From Geminicoccaceae bacterium (GTDB taxonomy: Bacteria; Pseudomonadota; Alphaproteobacteria; Geminicoccales; Geminicoccaceae), in the NCBI GenBank assembly GCA_020638465.1, contig JACKIM010000002.1, forward strand, positions 1,302,001 to 1,366,000: DNA of 64,000 bases. The letters run 5' to 3'. Position numbers and translations under genes: made by a program. This document shows, piece by piece, positions 15,529 to 24,867 of the stretch. The stretch's first letter is position 1. The number at the start of each line of letters is the position of its first letter. The notes beneath the pieces were generated by a model. The model was not told the DNA's origin, ran no database searches, and saw only the letters and a program-made list of their open reading frames with translations.

Positions 15529-18486
15529 ATGCCCCCCCTTCCATCCGCCGACGGCGACCTGCTGAACAGGATCGGTCGATGGCGCGACACGGCCGCACGC
15601 ATGGCCGATCCCGGCGAGCGCGAGCGGATTGCCGCACTTGTCGACGATCCACGGATCGGGCCTGTCCTGCATGGCATATGGGCTGCCAGCAGCTTCCTCA
15701 GCGATGCCATGCAGGCCCGTCCGACGCTTCTGCTGGACTATGTCGACAACGGCCCGGATGTGCTGATTGACGATATTCTCGATGTGGGGAATGTCGATCC
15801 GCAGCAGGACCGTACCCGTCTGATGAGCCGACTGCGGCTGATGCGCCGCGATGCCGCCGTGGTCATCGCCCTTGCCGATCTCGAAGGTCTCTGGCCGCTC
15901 GAACGGGTCACGGGCGAATTGACCCGGCTGGCCGACCTGGCGACCCGGACGGCGACCGACCACCTGATCCTCGAAGCCGCCAGGCGCGGCGAGATCGACG
16001 GCGAAGGCGGTCCGGGCGAGAGCGGCATCCTCGTGCTCGCCATGGGCAAGCACGGAGCGGGCGAGCTCAACTATTCGAGCGACATCGACCTCATCGTCCT
16101 CTTCGATGGACAGAAGATCCGCTATACCGGCCGCGAAACGCCGATGGCCTGTGCCGTGAAGATCACCCGTGCGCTTGAGCACATCCTCCAGCACAGGACC
16201 CGCGACGGCTTCGTTTTCCGCACCGATTTCCGCCTGCGCCCCCATCTGCCCGGCCATCCCCTGGCGCTGTCGGTGGACGATGCCGAGATCTATTTCGAGC
16301 GGCACGGGCAGAACTGGGAGCGGGCAGCCTTCATCAAGGCGCGGGCGGTGGCCGGAGACATCGCTGCCGGCGAGGGTTTCCTCAAGCGCACGCAGCCGTT
16401 CATATGGCGCAAGCATCTCGATTTCGCCGCCATCCGCGACATCCATTCGATCAAGCGGCAGATCAACGCCTATCACGGCTTCGGGACGGTGGGCGTGGCC
16501 GGCCATGATCTCAAGGTCGGACGTGGCGGCATTCGCGAAATCGAGTTCTTCGCCCAGACGCAGCAACTGATCCTGGGCGGCCACAATCGCGAGTTGCGCA
16601 GCCGACAGACGCTGAAGACACTCAAGTCCCTCGCCGCCGGCAAGTGGATCGACGGCGATGCCGCCGAGGAGCTGGAAAGCGCCTATATCGTCCTGCGATC
16701 GCTAGAACATCGCGTGCAGATGATTGCCGACAAGCAGACCCAGCAATTGCCGGCACGCGAGCAGGAACTCGCCCGCTTCGCCCGCTTCGCCGGCTTCGAG
16801 ACCGTCGGGGACCTCGAACGTACCGTCTCCAGGGTCCTGCGCACCGTCGAGAAGCACTACGCCGCCCTGTTCGAGAGCGAGACCGACCTCGCGGCCGGTC
16901 GCCAGCTGGTCTTCACCGGCACCGAAAACGATCCGGGCACGCTTGAGACCCTGCGCGACATGGGCTTCCGGGATCCCGAGCACGTGGCGAGCACCATCCG
17001 TTCCTGGCATCACGGCCACATCCGCGCCACACGCAGCACCCGTGCGCGCGAACTGCTCACCGAACTGATGCCCGGCATGCTCGCCGCGATGCAGCGGCAG
17101 GCGGACATCGACGAGGCCTTCCGCCTGTTCGACACCTTCGTCAGCAGCCTGCCGGCCGGCGTCCAGCTGTTTTCGCTGATCCGCGCCAATCCGCGGCTGC
17201 TGGTCCTGTTGTGCGACATCATGGGTGCGGCACCGCGACTGGCGCGACACCTGTCGAACGACACAAGCCTGTTCGAGGCGATGCTGGCTCCCGATTTCTT
17301 CGAAGGCCTGCCGTCAGCCGAGGAGCTGCGCTCCGAGTTCGAGGCACGGCTGGTGGATGCCCGCAACATCGAGGACGTGCTCGACATCGGTCGCCGCTGG
17401 GCGCACGGGCGCCAGTTCCAGACCGGACTGCACTGCCTTCTGGGACTGACCGAAACCGAACGGTCGAACGAGACCCACACGGTGATCGCCGAGGTGATCG
17501 TCAATACCCTGCTGCCACGGGCCATCGACTGGCTGGCGGAACAGCATGGCGTCATCGACGGCGGCAGTTTCGTCATCATCGGCATGGGCAAGCTCGGCTC
17601 GCGGGAACTCACCACCGGCTCCGATCTCGACCTCGTCTTTGCCTATGACGCACCGACAGATGCCGTATCCGACGGCCAGCGGCCGCTACCGGCGCAGGTC
17701 TATTATGCGAGGCTGGGACAGAGGCTGGTTTCTGCGCTGTCCGCACGTACTGCCGAAGGGCGACTTTACGAGATCGACACCCGTCTCCGACCGTCGGGGA
17801 ACGTCGGGCCGGTGGCCTGCAGCCTGGCCAATTTCCGCGCCTACCACGCGGAGACGGCGGAAACCTGGGAACGACAGGCCCTGACGCGCGCCCGGGTCAT
17901 TGCCGGCGACCGGGCATTGGCCAAGGCCATCGACCAGGTCATCGGACACGCGCTCAGCCGGCGGGGCCATCGCGCGGAGCTCGAACACGACGTCCGGCGG
18001 ATGCGCGAACGCATCTTCAAGGAACATGGCAATGACGATCCGTGGAACCTGAAACATGCACGTGGCGGTTTGGTGGAGGTCGAGTTCATCGCCCAGTATC
18101 TCCAGTTGCGGATCCTGCCGAACGATCCCGCAGCACGGACAACCAGCATCCGCGGCATGATCGCCGAAGGAGTCAGTCACGGTGTCATCGATCAGGCGCA
18201 GGGCGATCTCGCCATCAGGGCCGTCCGGTTGCATCAGACCCTGCAGGCCGTCCTGCGGCTTTCGACGGCCGCGCGGCTCAAGCCGTCCGAGGCACCCGCG
18301 GGCCTGCGCGAGGCCTTGGTCCGGGCCGCCAACAGGCAACTCGACCTGGCCCTGCCGATCAGCCATTTCAGTGCACTGGAAGCATTCCTGACCGACACCC
18401 AGAACGGAGTGACGGGCCTGTTCGATATCCTGTGCCCGCCGACGACCGCCATCGAAGATACCCATGCCGGAGGACATCGCACATGA
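15529..18486 (+). CDS. glnE: Bifunctional glutamine synthetase adenylyltransferase/deadenylase
   Basis: 985 residues, within the normal range. It adenylylates glutamine synthetase to switch it off and removes AMP by phosphorolysis, under PII control. Both nucleotidyltransferase domains are present: the N-terminal deadenylase with GMGKHGAGELNYSSDIDL (about 170-186) and the C-terminal adenylylase with GMGKLGSRELTTGSDLDL (about 683-699). Each ends in the paired aspartates that bind metal. The frame is open far upstream into tyrS, but codons before 15529 show no family similarity. There is no clear Shine-Dalgarno site at ATG 15529, so a slightly upstream TTG cannot be excluded. It overlaps bcp by four bases (ATGA). 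Confidence 0.93.
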   Translation: MPPLPSADGDLLNRIGRWRDTAARMADPGERERIAALVDDPRIGPVLHGIWAASSFLSDAMQARPTLLLDYVDNGPDVLIDDILDVGNVDPQQDRTRLMSRLRLMRRDAAVVIALADLEGLWPLERVTGELTRLADLATRTATDHLILEAARRGEIDGEGGPGESGILVLAMGKHGAGELNYSSDIDLIVLFDGQKIRYTGRETPMACAVKITRALEHILQHRTRDGFVFRTDFRLRPHLPGHPLALSVDDAEIYFERHGQNWERAAFIKARAVAGDIAAGEGFLKRTQPFIWRKHLDFAAIRDIHSIKRQINAYHGFGTVGVAGHDLKVGRGGIREIEFFAQTQQLILGGHNRELRSRQTLKTLKSLAAGKWIDGDAAEELESAYIVLRSLEHRVQMIADKQTQQLPAREQELARFARFAGFETVGDLERTVSRVLRTVEKHYAALFESETDLAAGRQLVFTGTENDPGTLETLRDMGFRDPEHVASTIRSWHHGHIRATRSTRARELLTELMPGMLAAMQRQADIDEAFRLFDTFVSSLPAGVQLFSLIRANPRLLVLLCDIMGAAPRLARHLSNDTSLFEAMLAPDFFEGLPSAEELRSEFEARLVDARNIEDVLDIGRRWAHGRQFQTGLHCLLGLTETERSNETHTVIAEVIVNTLLPRAIDWLAEQHGVIDGGSFVIIGMGKLGSRELTTGSDLDLVFAYDAPTDAVSDGQRPLPAQVYYARLGQRLVSALSARTAEGRLYEIDTRLRPSGNVGPVACSLANFRAYHAETAETWERQALTRARVIAGDRALAKAIDQVIGHALSRRGHRAELEHDVRRMRERIFKEHGNDDPWNLKHARGGLVEVEFIAQYLQLRILPNDPAARTTSIRGMIAEGVSHGVIDQAQGDLAIRAVRLHQTLQAVLRLSTAARLKPSEAPAGLREALVRAANRQLDLALPISHFSALEAFLTDTQNGVTGLFDILCPPTTAIEDTHAGGHRT

Positions 18487-18953
18487 GCATCACCCGGGGA
18501 GACAGCCTGCCCGACTTCACCCTGCCGACCGATAATGATGGCGAGATCAGCAAGAAGAGCCTCAAGGGTACACCGTTCGTGCTCTACCTGTACCCCAAGG
18601 ACGATACTCCGGGATGCACGACGGAATCGATCGGCTTCACGGAACGGCTCGGTGATTTCGAGGCCCTGGGAGTGCGCGTGATCGGCCTGTCGAAGGACAG
18701 TATCAGGAAGCACGCCAGGTTTCGCGAAAAGCACGGGCTGGGCGTGACGCTGGCCTCGGACGAGGATGGCGCATTCGTCGAGGCCCTTGGTGCCTGGGTC
18801 GAAAAGAGCATGTACGGCAAGACCTACATGGGCATCGACCGGTCGACCTTTCTTGTCGCCGCCGACGGGACGGTGCTGCGCGAATGGCGCAAGGTGAAAG
18901 TACCGGGGCACGTCGACGAGGTTCTGGACGCCGCGCGAACGCTTGTCCCATGA
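18483..18953 (+). CDS. bcp: Peroxiredoxin of the BCP/PrxQ family, 1-Cys type
   Basis: 156 residues. Thiol peroxidase reducing H2O2 and organic hydroperoxides in the cytoplasm. The peroxidatic cysteine is C45 in KDDTPGCTTESIGF. The position five residues later that holds the resolving cysteine in E. coli BCP is I50, and no other cysteine exists in the protein, so it must work as a 1-Cys enzyme with an external thiol. Start and stop are coupled: the ATG overlaps the glnE stop, and the stop overlaps the methyltransferase start (both ATGA). The three genes are thus one transcription unit. Confidence 0.92.
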   Translation: MSITRGDSLPDFTLPTDNDGEISKKSLKGTPFVLYLYPKDDTPGCTTESIGFTERLGDFEALGVRVIGLSKDSIRKHARFREKHGLGVTLASDEDGAFVEALGAWVEKSMYGKTYMGIDRSTFLVAADGTVLREWRKVKVPGHVDEVLDAARTLVP

Positions 18954-19606
18954 GTCCGCGCGGCCTTGCGCTCGATGACCGGCTGCAGGACTATCTGATC
19001 GAGGCCGGGATGCGGGAGCATCCCGAGCTTTGTGCCCTGCGTCTCGAAACGGCGGGCATGGCTCACGGCGGCATGCAGAGCTCGCCGGAACAGATGCAGC
19101 TCATCGGCCTCATGCTCCGCATGATCGGCGCGCGCAAGGTTCTGGAAATCGGCTGCTTCACGGGCTATGGCACCCTGGCCATGGCACTGGCCCTGCCCGG
19201 AGATGGCCGGGTCATCACGCTCGATGTCAATGACGACTGGGCGCAGGTCGGCCGCAGGCACTGGCGGGCAGCAGGAGTGGAAGACCGCATCGACATGCGC
19301 ACCGGTCTTGCGCAGGAGAGCCTGGAAGGGATCGACGAGGATGCATCGTTCGACCTGGTCTATATCGACGCCGACAAGAAGAGCTATGGCATCTATCTCG
19401 ACCACGCCCTGCGTCTGGTGCGACCCGGCGGGATCATCGCGCTCGACAACATGCTCTGGCATGGAGCCGTCGCCGATCCCGGGGATCACTCGCATCAGGT
19501 GGAAAGCCTGCGCCAGACCCAGGCCCGCATCATGGCCGATTCCACCCTCTCGGCGACACTGGTGCCCATTGGCGACGGCGTGACCATTGCCTGGAAGCGG
19601 CGCTAG
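18950..19606 (+). CDS. O-methyltransferase (CCoAOMT/COMT-like family)
   Basis: 218 residues. SAM-binding motif I is KVLEIGCFTGYGTLAMALAL (about 64-83); LVYIDADKKSYGIYL (about 138-152) provides the metal-binding aspartates of the divalent-cation-dependent family; GGIIALDNMLWHG is the third typical block. Bacterial members methylate catechol-like hydroxyls, but the natural substrate is usually unknown. The ATG overlaps the bcp stop (ATGA). It converges with the penicillin-binding protein gene, leaving only 36 bases between the two stops and no evident terminator. Confidence 0.87.
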   Translation: MSPRGLALDDRLQDYLIEAGMREHPELCALRLETAGMAHGGMQSSPEQMQLIGLMLRMIGARKVLEIGCFTGYGTLAMALALPGDGRVITLDVNDDWAQVGRRHWRAAGVEDRIDMRTGLAQESLEGIDEDASFDLVYIDADKKSYGIYLDHALRLVRPGGIIALDNMLWHGAVADPGDHSHQVESLRQTQARIMADSTLSATLVPIGDGVTIAWKRR

Positions 19607-19642
19607 ACGGCCGGAAGCACCTCGGGCGCAGGAAATGATGCA

Positions 19643-21595
19643 CTAGCGGGTGATCTGGTCGATCTTTTCGCCGATCCAGTTGAGCAACGTGTCGAGCCCC
19701 CTTTTCGCCAGCACGGTCGAAAGAGGTTCTTCCCCATCCATCGGCGCAGGCCGGACGACCGGAAGGGGAGCCTCGGGCGCATCCCGCGGCGTTGCGGTCA
19801 TCACGTCGTGCCATATCTGCGCGGGCAGGTTGGCGCCGGAAACACCATGCATGGCACTGTTGTCATCCCGCCCGACCCAGACACCGGCGACATAATCGCC
19901 GGCGAAGCCGACGAACCATGCGTCACGGGCATCGCTGGTGGTACCGGTCTTGCCGAAGGCCTGCCGGCCGGCGAGGGCAGCCGCCCGTCCCGTTCCATCG
20001 ACAACCACCGCCTTGAGCAATTCCCGCATTTCGGACAATTGCGGCTCGCCAATGACCTTCACTTCGGCTGGCACGTAGGAATAGAGAAGGTCGGCCGACG
20101 CATCCATGACCCGCTCGACAGCGAATGACGGATGGCGGATACCACCCGAATCGAAAGGCAGGTAAGCGGCCGTGAGTTCCAGAGGTGTCACTTCGGACGT
20201 TCCCAGCGCGATCGACGCCACCGGGCGCAATTCGCTCTGGATTCCGAACTGCCGCGCCTTTGCAATGACCCGGTCGACCCCTGCCCCCTCGCTGAGGCGC
20301 ACGGCTGCCGTATTCAGCGATCTGGCAAACGCCGTCTCCAGCGTGACCTCGCCGTAATACTTGTTGCCGCTGTTGCGCGGCTGCCACTTGCCGATCCGGA
20401 TCGGGGCATCCTCGACCCTGGATTGCGCATGGAGCCCCTTGTCCATCGCCGCCATGTAGACGAACGGCTTGAATGCCGAGCCCGGCTGGCGGGGGCTGAT
20501 CGCCCTGTTGAACCCGTCGCCGCGATAGGTTCGGCCACCGACCATGGCACGCACCGCACCATGGTCGTCGAGGAGCACGACAGCGGCCTGAAGTTCCGGA
20601 TGGCCGGCAAGGCGATCGGCGACCGCGCGATCGGCCGCGAGTTGCAGCCGCCTGTCGAGTGTCGTCGACACGATCCAGTCGCGATCCGGCTTGCCGAGAT
20701 ACTGCGTGAGACCGTCGAGAACATAGTCCACGAAATAGCCGGCGAAATCGGCGCCGCCACGAGCGGAGATCGTCACGGTCTGGCTGGCGGCGGCATCGGC
20801 TTGCGCCCTGTCGATCATCCCCGTCTCGACCATGCCGTTGAGGACCGTCTTCTCCCTGGCCCGCGAAAGGGCGAGGTCGTTGGTCGGCGCATATCGCGAC
20901 GGTGCCTTCAGCAGGCCGGCGATCATGGCGGACTCGGCCAATGTCAGATCGGCCGCATTCTTGGCGAAATAGCGCTCGGCGGCAGCCTGCACGCCATAGG
21001 CCCCCGCGCCGAGATAGACCCGGTTGAGGTAGACCTCAAGGATCTGCTGTTTGGTCAGTCGCGCTTCGAGCCACAGGGCCAGCACCAGTTCCTTGAGCTT
21101 CCGGGTCAAGGAACGTTCCGGCGTGAGGTAGAGGTTCTTGGCCAGCTGCTGGGTGATGGTGGAGCCGCCCGCGACCACGCCGCCGGCACCGAGATTGGCC
21201 ACCAGCGCCCTTGCCGTGCCGAACAGGTCGAGACCGAAGTGACTGTAGAAGCGGCGATCCTCGGTCGCGATCACGGCCGCCTCGACATAGGGGCTGATCT
21301 CGTCGAGCCGGACATAGTCCGGGCCGACGGCCCCCCGTTCGGTGACGATGGAGCCATCCGCCGCGAGGACGGTCACCCGCGCCTGCCGGGCGTTCTTGAA
21401 CAACTCGTTCGTATCCGGAAGATCGGGACCGACCCAATAGAAAATGGCCACCCAGAGAACCAGTCCCAGCACCATCAATGCCGGTATCAGTCCGATCAGA
21501 CGGCGAAAGATCCCCGTGCCCGACGAGGATCGGGTTTTCGACGCCGTGCCGCCGCCACGCGGCTTGCTCCGGCGGCCACTCCTGTCGCGAGCCAT
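19643..21595 (-). CDS. Class A penicillin-binding protein (PBP1A-type)
   Basis: 650 residues from ATG 21595. A basic cytoplasmic head (about 1-30) is followed by one transmembrane helix (about 31-52). The glycosyltransferase domain (GT51) shows EDRRFYSHFGLD (about 111), GGSTITQQLAKNL and LTKQQILEVYLNRVYLG. The transpeptidase domain shows SxxK in GSAFKPF (about 371), SLN in FARSLNTAAV and KTG in FGKTGTTSD (about 546). It polymerises and crosslinks peptidoglycan in the periplasm. An open frame extends 50 codons upstream to 21745, but that part is low-complexity, faces the fdhD promoter and lacks family similarity. The domain order without large insertions fits the shorter alphaproteobacterial PBP1 proteins. 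Confidence 0.93.
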   Translation of the reverse strand: MARDRSGRRSKPRGGGTASKTRSSSGTGIFRRLIGLIPALMVLGLVLWVAIFYWVGPDLPDTNELFKNARQARVTVLAADGSIVTERGAVGPDYVRLDEISPYVEAAVIATEDRRFYSHFGLDLFGTARALVANLGAGGVVAGGSTITQQLAKNLYLTPERSLTRKLKELVLALWLEARLTKQQILEVYLNRVYLGAGAYGVQAAAERYFAKNAADLTLAESAMIAGLLKAPSRYAPTNDLALSRAREKTVLNGMVETGMIDRAQADAAASQTVTISARGGADFAGYFVDYVLDGLTQYLGKPDRDWIVSTTLDRRLQLAADRAVADRLAGHPELQAAVVLLDDHGAVRAMVGGRTYRGDGFNRAISPRQPGSAFKPFVYMAAMDKGLHAQSRVEDAPIRIGKWQPRNSGNKYYGEVTLETAFARSLNTAAVRLSEGAGVDRVIAKARQFGIQSELRPVASIALGTSEVTPLELTAAYLPFDSGGIRHPSFAVERVMDASADLLYSYVPAEVKVIGEPQLSEMRELLKAVVVDGTGRAAALAGRQAFGKTGTTSDARDAWFVGFAGDYVAGVWVGRDDNSAMHGVSGANLPAQIWHDVMTATPRDAPEAPLPVVRPAPMDGEEPLSTVLAKRGLDTLLNWIGEKIDQITR

Positions 21596-21821
21596 GCCTG
21601 TCGATACCGTTTCGATTGCAGATCCACCATCCGAGATGACACTCCGTTCGCCAGTTGACAAGGGTGCAGGCTCCGCCGAAGCCGCTTCACGACCATCGGG
21701 CGATGCGCAAGGAGGAGGACATGGCGCGACGGGGACAAGCTCCACGATCGAGTGACAAGGCTAGGGACGGAATGCTAGCATCCGGCAGAATTCAGCGCGT
21801 CGGACTGGAGTGAGGCTGGCA

Positions 21822-22706
21822 ATGAGTGACATCCCGATCCTGCTGCCCGATCCCGACGATCCCCGCCTGACGCGGATGATCAGCGGCATCGACCAGGACG
21901 GCCGCACGGTCGAAGCGCCCATCGTCCATGAACGCCCTTTGACACTCTTCCTCAATTCGCAGGAAATCGTCACCATGATGACGATCGGTGACCATCCTGA
22001 ATATCTGGCTTTAGGATACCTTCTCAACCAGAACATGCTTCGTCCTGACGACGAGATCACCTCCATCGACCATGACGACGAGTTGGAAACCATTGTCGTG
22101 CGCACGGCACGCGAGACCGACTACGAAGAGAAGCTGAAAAAGAAGGTCCGCACCTCCGGCTGCGCCCAGGGCACGGTCTTCGGCGACCTGATGGAACGAT
22201 TCGACGAGATCGGCCTCGATCCGGATGCGCGGCTGCACACGAGCTGGCTCGCGTCGCTGACCAGGACAATCAATACCACGCCCTCGTTGTATCTCAAGTC
22301 AGGCGCCATTCATGGTTGCGCACTCTGCCAGCAGGACCGCGTATTGATTTATATGGAGGATGTCGGCCGTCACAATGCGGTCGACAAGATCGCCGGATAC
22401 ATGTTCCGGTATGGCATCCCTCCCCACGACAAGATCTTCTACACGACCGGTCGACTGACCTCCGAAATGGTGATCAAGACCGTGCAGATGGGCATCCCGA
22501 TCCTCGTTTCCCGTTCGGGTTTCACCGCCTGGGGCGTGGACCTGGCCCGCCGAGCCGGCCTGACGCTGCTGGGACGTGCCCGCGGCGAACGTTTCCTGGC
22601 CTTGTCAGGGACCGGGCGGCTGGTGTTCGACGCCCGTCCCGACATCACCGGCGATGAACCGGAGAGCTATCGCCGTCAGGGCAGCCGCGGCTTTCAACGC
22701 CGCTGA
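21822..22706 (+). CDS. fdhD: FdhD-family formate dehydrogenase accessory sulfurtransferase
   Basis: 294 residues. FdhD carries sulfur from IscS to the molybdenum cofactor of formate dehydrogenase. Family signatures include SGCAQGTVFGDLM (C114), IHGCALC (C166, C169), MEDVGRHNAVDKIAGY and TTGRLTSEMVIK. Where E. coli FdhD has a CxxC pair, this protein has C-A-Q-G, so the first motif carries one cysteine; the CxxC-like GCALC further on could compensate. No formate dehydrogenase structural gene is in the window. The start chosen is ATG 21822, with GGAG about 12 bases before it; 21810 is also in frame. Confidence 0.87.
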   Translation: MSDIPILLPDPDDPRLTRMISGIDQDGRTVEAPIVHERPLTLFLNSQEIVTMMTIGDHPEYLALGYLLNQNMLRPDDEITSIDHDDELETIVVRTARETDYEEKLKKKVRTSGCAQGTVFGDLMERFDEIGLDPDARLHTSWLASLTRTINTTPSLYLKSGAIHGCALCQQDRVLIYMEDVGRHNAVDKIAGYMFRYGIPPHDKIFYTTGRLTSEMVIKTVQMGIPILVSRSGFTAWGVDLARRAGLTLLGRARGERFLALSGTGRLVFDARPDITGDEPESYRRQGSRGFQRR

Positions 22707-22735
22707 CGTGATGGACACCCGCCCGCCACGGCCCG

Positions 22736-23773
22736 TCAGCGCTTGCGTTCGCGTCCCGTGTCACCGCGGAAGCGGAAGGCCGGACCGCGCTCGACGGCGA
22801 TGGTCAGCATCATGTTGAGCGCTGCGAGGCTCGGTTCGAATTCCACCTTGCCCTTGCCGGCAAGCTCGAACTTCGGATCATGGGCCGGGGCCATGACCGG
22901 TGCCGGAAGGCCGGCATAGAAGGTCAGGCCCCGTTCGAAGCCCATGAGGCTCGTGGCGATGCGGGCCTGATCGTGATACATGGCGATGACGGCATCCACG
23001 CCGCTGTCCAGCGCATGCCTGAAGATCGCTTCGGCGGTGAACGGGCCTTCGCAATCGATCCCCTCCTCGCGCACGCGGGCAATGGCCGGAATGACCATCG
23101 CGCGCTCCTCCCCTGCGGCATCGGTGATGGTCGGGTTGAGACCCGTGAGGGCGATCCGCGGCGTCTGCAACCCCGCGGACCGCAGGGCACCATGCACGAC
23201 CTTGCAGACCTTGAAGATCGCATCCTCGCTCAACAGTCGCGGCACCTCGGCAAACGGTGCCGGCCCGGTCACACTGGTCACCCAGAGGCTCGACATCGCC
23301 GCGATCTCGCAGGCCGGTTCACCAAGACCAAGGAAACTGCCGATGACTCCAGCGACACTACCACCCGGCAAGTCATCTTCCTTGGGCAGAGGTTCACTCA
23401 CGGGCATCATCAGCAGACCGGCAACGTCACCGCCCTGCACCAGTTCGAGCGCACTGCCGAGCATTCGCACGGCGGTAAGGCCGCCGGCCCTCGACTGTTC
23501 ACCTGTCGCAATATCCTCCGGTGCGATCGTGTCGGTCTGCAGATGCAGCACCTTGCCGCCATGCAGGCCACGCAACAACGGATTGAAGGGTTGCAGGGAG
23601 AGGCTGATGCCCGCAGCCTTCTCGCCCATGGCGATGACCGAGCGGTCACCGACCAGGACCAGGTCGGCATGTTCGTGGCTCTCGGGTCGTTTGGCCAGTC
23701 GCACGGCCAGCTCGGGGCCGACACCTCCCGGGTCACCCAACGTCACAGCGATCAACGGTCTGGTCAGGGTCAT
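22736..23773 (-). CDS. PdxA-family protein with degenerate active site
   Basis: 345 residues from ATG 23773. The fold signature of 4-hydroxythreonine-4-phosphate dehydrogenase is retained at the start (VTLGDPGGVGPELA), in AMYHDQ and in FELAGKGKVE. The metal and substrate sites differ from E. coli PdxA as I remember it: TTHLPL (metal His166) is VTGPAPF here, GLNPHAGEGG (His211) is GLNPTITDAAGEE, and the substrate loop GPVHKG is MPVSEP. Only the YHDQ histidine (His266 equivalent) remains. It therefore probably does not make pyridoxal phosphate; a paralogue acting on another phosphorylated sugar acid, or a non-catalytic protein, is more likely. The Crp/Fnr regulator gene lies 131 bases upstream on the same strand. 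Confidence 0.8.
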   Translation of the reverse strand: MTLTRPLIAVTLGDPGGVGPELAVRLAKRPESHEHADLVLVGDRSVIAMGEKAAGISLSLQPFNPLLRGLHGGKVLHLQTDTIAPEDIATGEQSRAGGLTAVRMLGSALELVQGGDVAGLLMMPVSEPLPKEDDLPGGSVAGVIGSFLGLGEPACEIAAMSSLWVTSVTGPAPFAEVPRLLSEDAIFKVCKVVHGALRSAGLQTPRIALTGLNPTITDAAGEERAMVIPAIARVREEGIDCEGPFTAEAIFRHALDSGVDAVIAMYHDQARIATSLMGFERGLTFYAGLPAPVMAPAHDPKFELAGKGKVEFEPSLAALNMMLTIAVERGPAFRFRGDTGRERKR

Positions 23774-23904
23774 CACGAAATTCGCTCCCGTTCTCGCAAA
23801 GTGAACGGTGAAAAACTATACACGAAACATTGCAAGGTCGTTAAAACTTCCGTGCCGGACTGCCAAAAGCTTCCGGCAGCCACCGCTCCCGCGGACGATG
23901 GTCT

Positions 23905-24633
23905 TCATCGGTCGTCATCCGTCTCCTGTGCATGCACCCATGCCACCAGACCGTCGACATCCGCGACAATCATCTCGCCGCGATTGCCCTTGATGATGCC
24001 GGCGCGCTTCAGTTCGCCGAACGTTCTCGTGACGGCCTCGCGGTGACTGTTGACCCTGGCGGCAATTTCCGCGTGTTTCGGTGGCGGTCTCAATATGGCT
24101 ATGTTATCCGAAATCATGCCTTCGCGCGTCAGCCGCAACAATTCCGAGCAGATCCGCACGGCCACCGGCGCGTTGAACTCGTAGATCCTCTCGGAGAGGG
24201 AGCGCACCCAGCCGGTAAGCTTGCGCAGCGTGTTTTCGGCGACCTCCGGATGGCAACGAACAATCTCCATGAAATCCGCCGAAGAAATGGAGGCGACGGT
24301 GGTGACGGTCTGGGTGATGACATTGGCGGACCGGGGTTGCCGGTCGATGGCAGCCAGCTCGCCGAAGCTCTCGCCGCTCCTGAGGTCGCGAAACGACACC
24401 TCCCGCCCGTTCGGCGAAAAGATCGTGGCACGGGCGGTGCCGTCAAGGATCATGTACACATCGCGACTGTCGTCGTTGTAACGACACAGGGACTGGCCCG
24501 CATCGTGGCGGCGCACGTGAACCCTGTCGGCAATGGCACGGAGCCGCTTGTCGTCGAGACCGGCAAAGAAATCAACGCGTGACAATGCCGAAAGAAGCTC
24601 ACGCGCTGTCAACACCGCCGAGTTCTTCGTCAT
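23905..24633 (-). CDS. Crp/Fnr-family transcriptional regulator
   Basis: 242 residues from ATG 24633. The N-terminal cyclic-nucleotide-type beta barrel (about 20-140) has ILDGTARATIF and SGESFGELAAID, the turn that in CRP contacts cAMP. The dimerisation helix follows, then a winged helix-turn-helix (about 185-232, HAEIAARVNSHREAVTRTFGELKRAGII). The four cysteines of Fnr-type iron-sulfur sensors are absent, so it is not an oxygen sensor of that kind. An open frame extends far upstream antisense to the next gene and was not accepted. It is divergent from the ThDP enzyme gene at 24868 and may control it or the PdxA-like gene downstream. Confidence 0.9.
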   Translation of the reverse strand: MTKNSAVLTARELLSALSRVDFFAGLDDKRLRAIADRVHVRRHDAGQSLCRYNDDSRDVYMILDGTARATIFSPNGREVSFRDLRSGESFGELAAIDRQPRSANVITQTVTTVASISSADFMEIVRCHPEVAENTLRKLTGWVRSLSERIYEFNAPVAVRICSELLRLTREGMISDNIAILRPPPKHAEIAARVNSHREAVTRTFGELKRAGIIKGNRGEMIVADVDGLVAWVHAQETDDDR

Positions 24634-24867
24634 TTCACCCGCCCCGCTCTTCGACAAAAGCATAAAGGCCACATGCACTGCCTTCTCAAGTCCACCGCGA
24701 CAACGTGGTATCATCACTGACGAACGCATGGACCGGAACATCCGCCCCGCCGCTTCCGGATGCTGAAACAATGTCCCGCACACCCACCGGAACAATCGCC
24801 GCCGTGCCGACACCCTGTTATGGCTAACCGGCGTCGACTGCAATTGGTCATGAGACAGTGAGGATCG

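Noticed and set aside
20132..21658. 508-codon open frame on the plus strand, antisense to the penicillin-binding protein gene
   Set aside because: Lies wholly opposite a gene with all catalytic motifs; its product has no family similarity and the composition typical of the reverse strand of high-GC genes.
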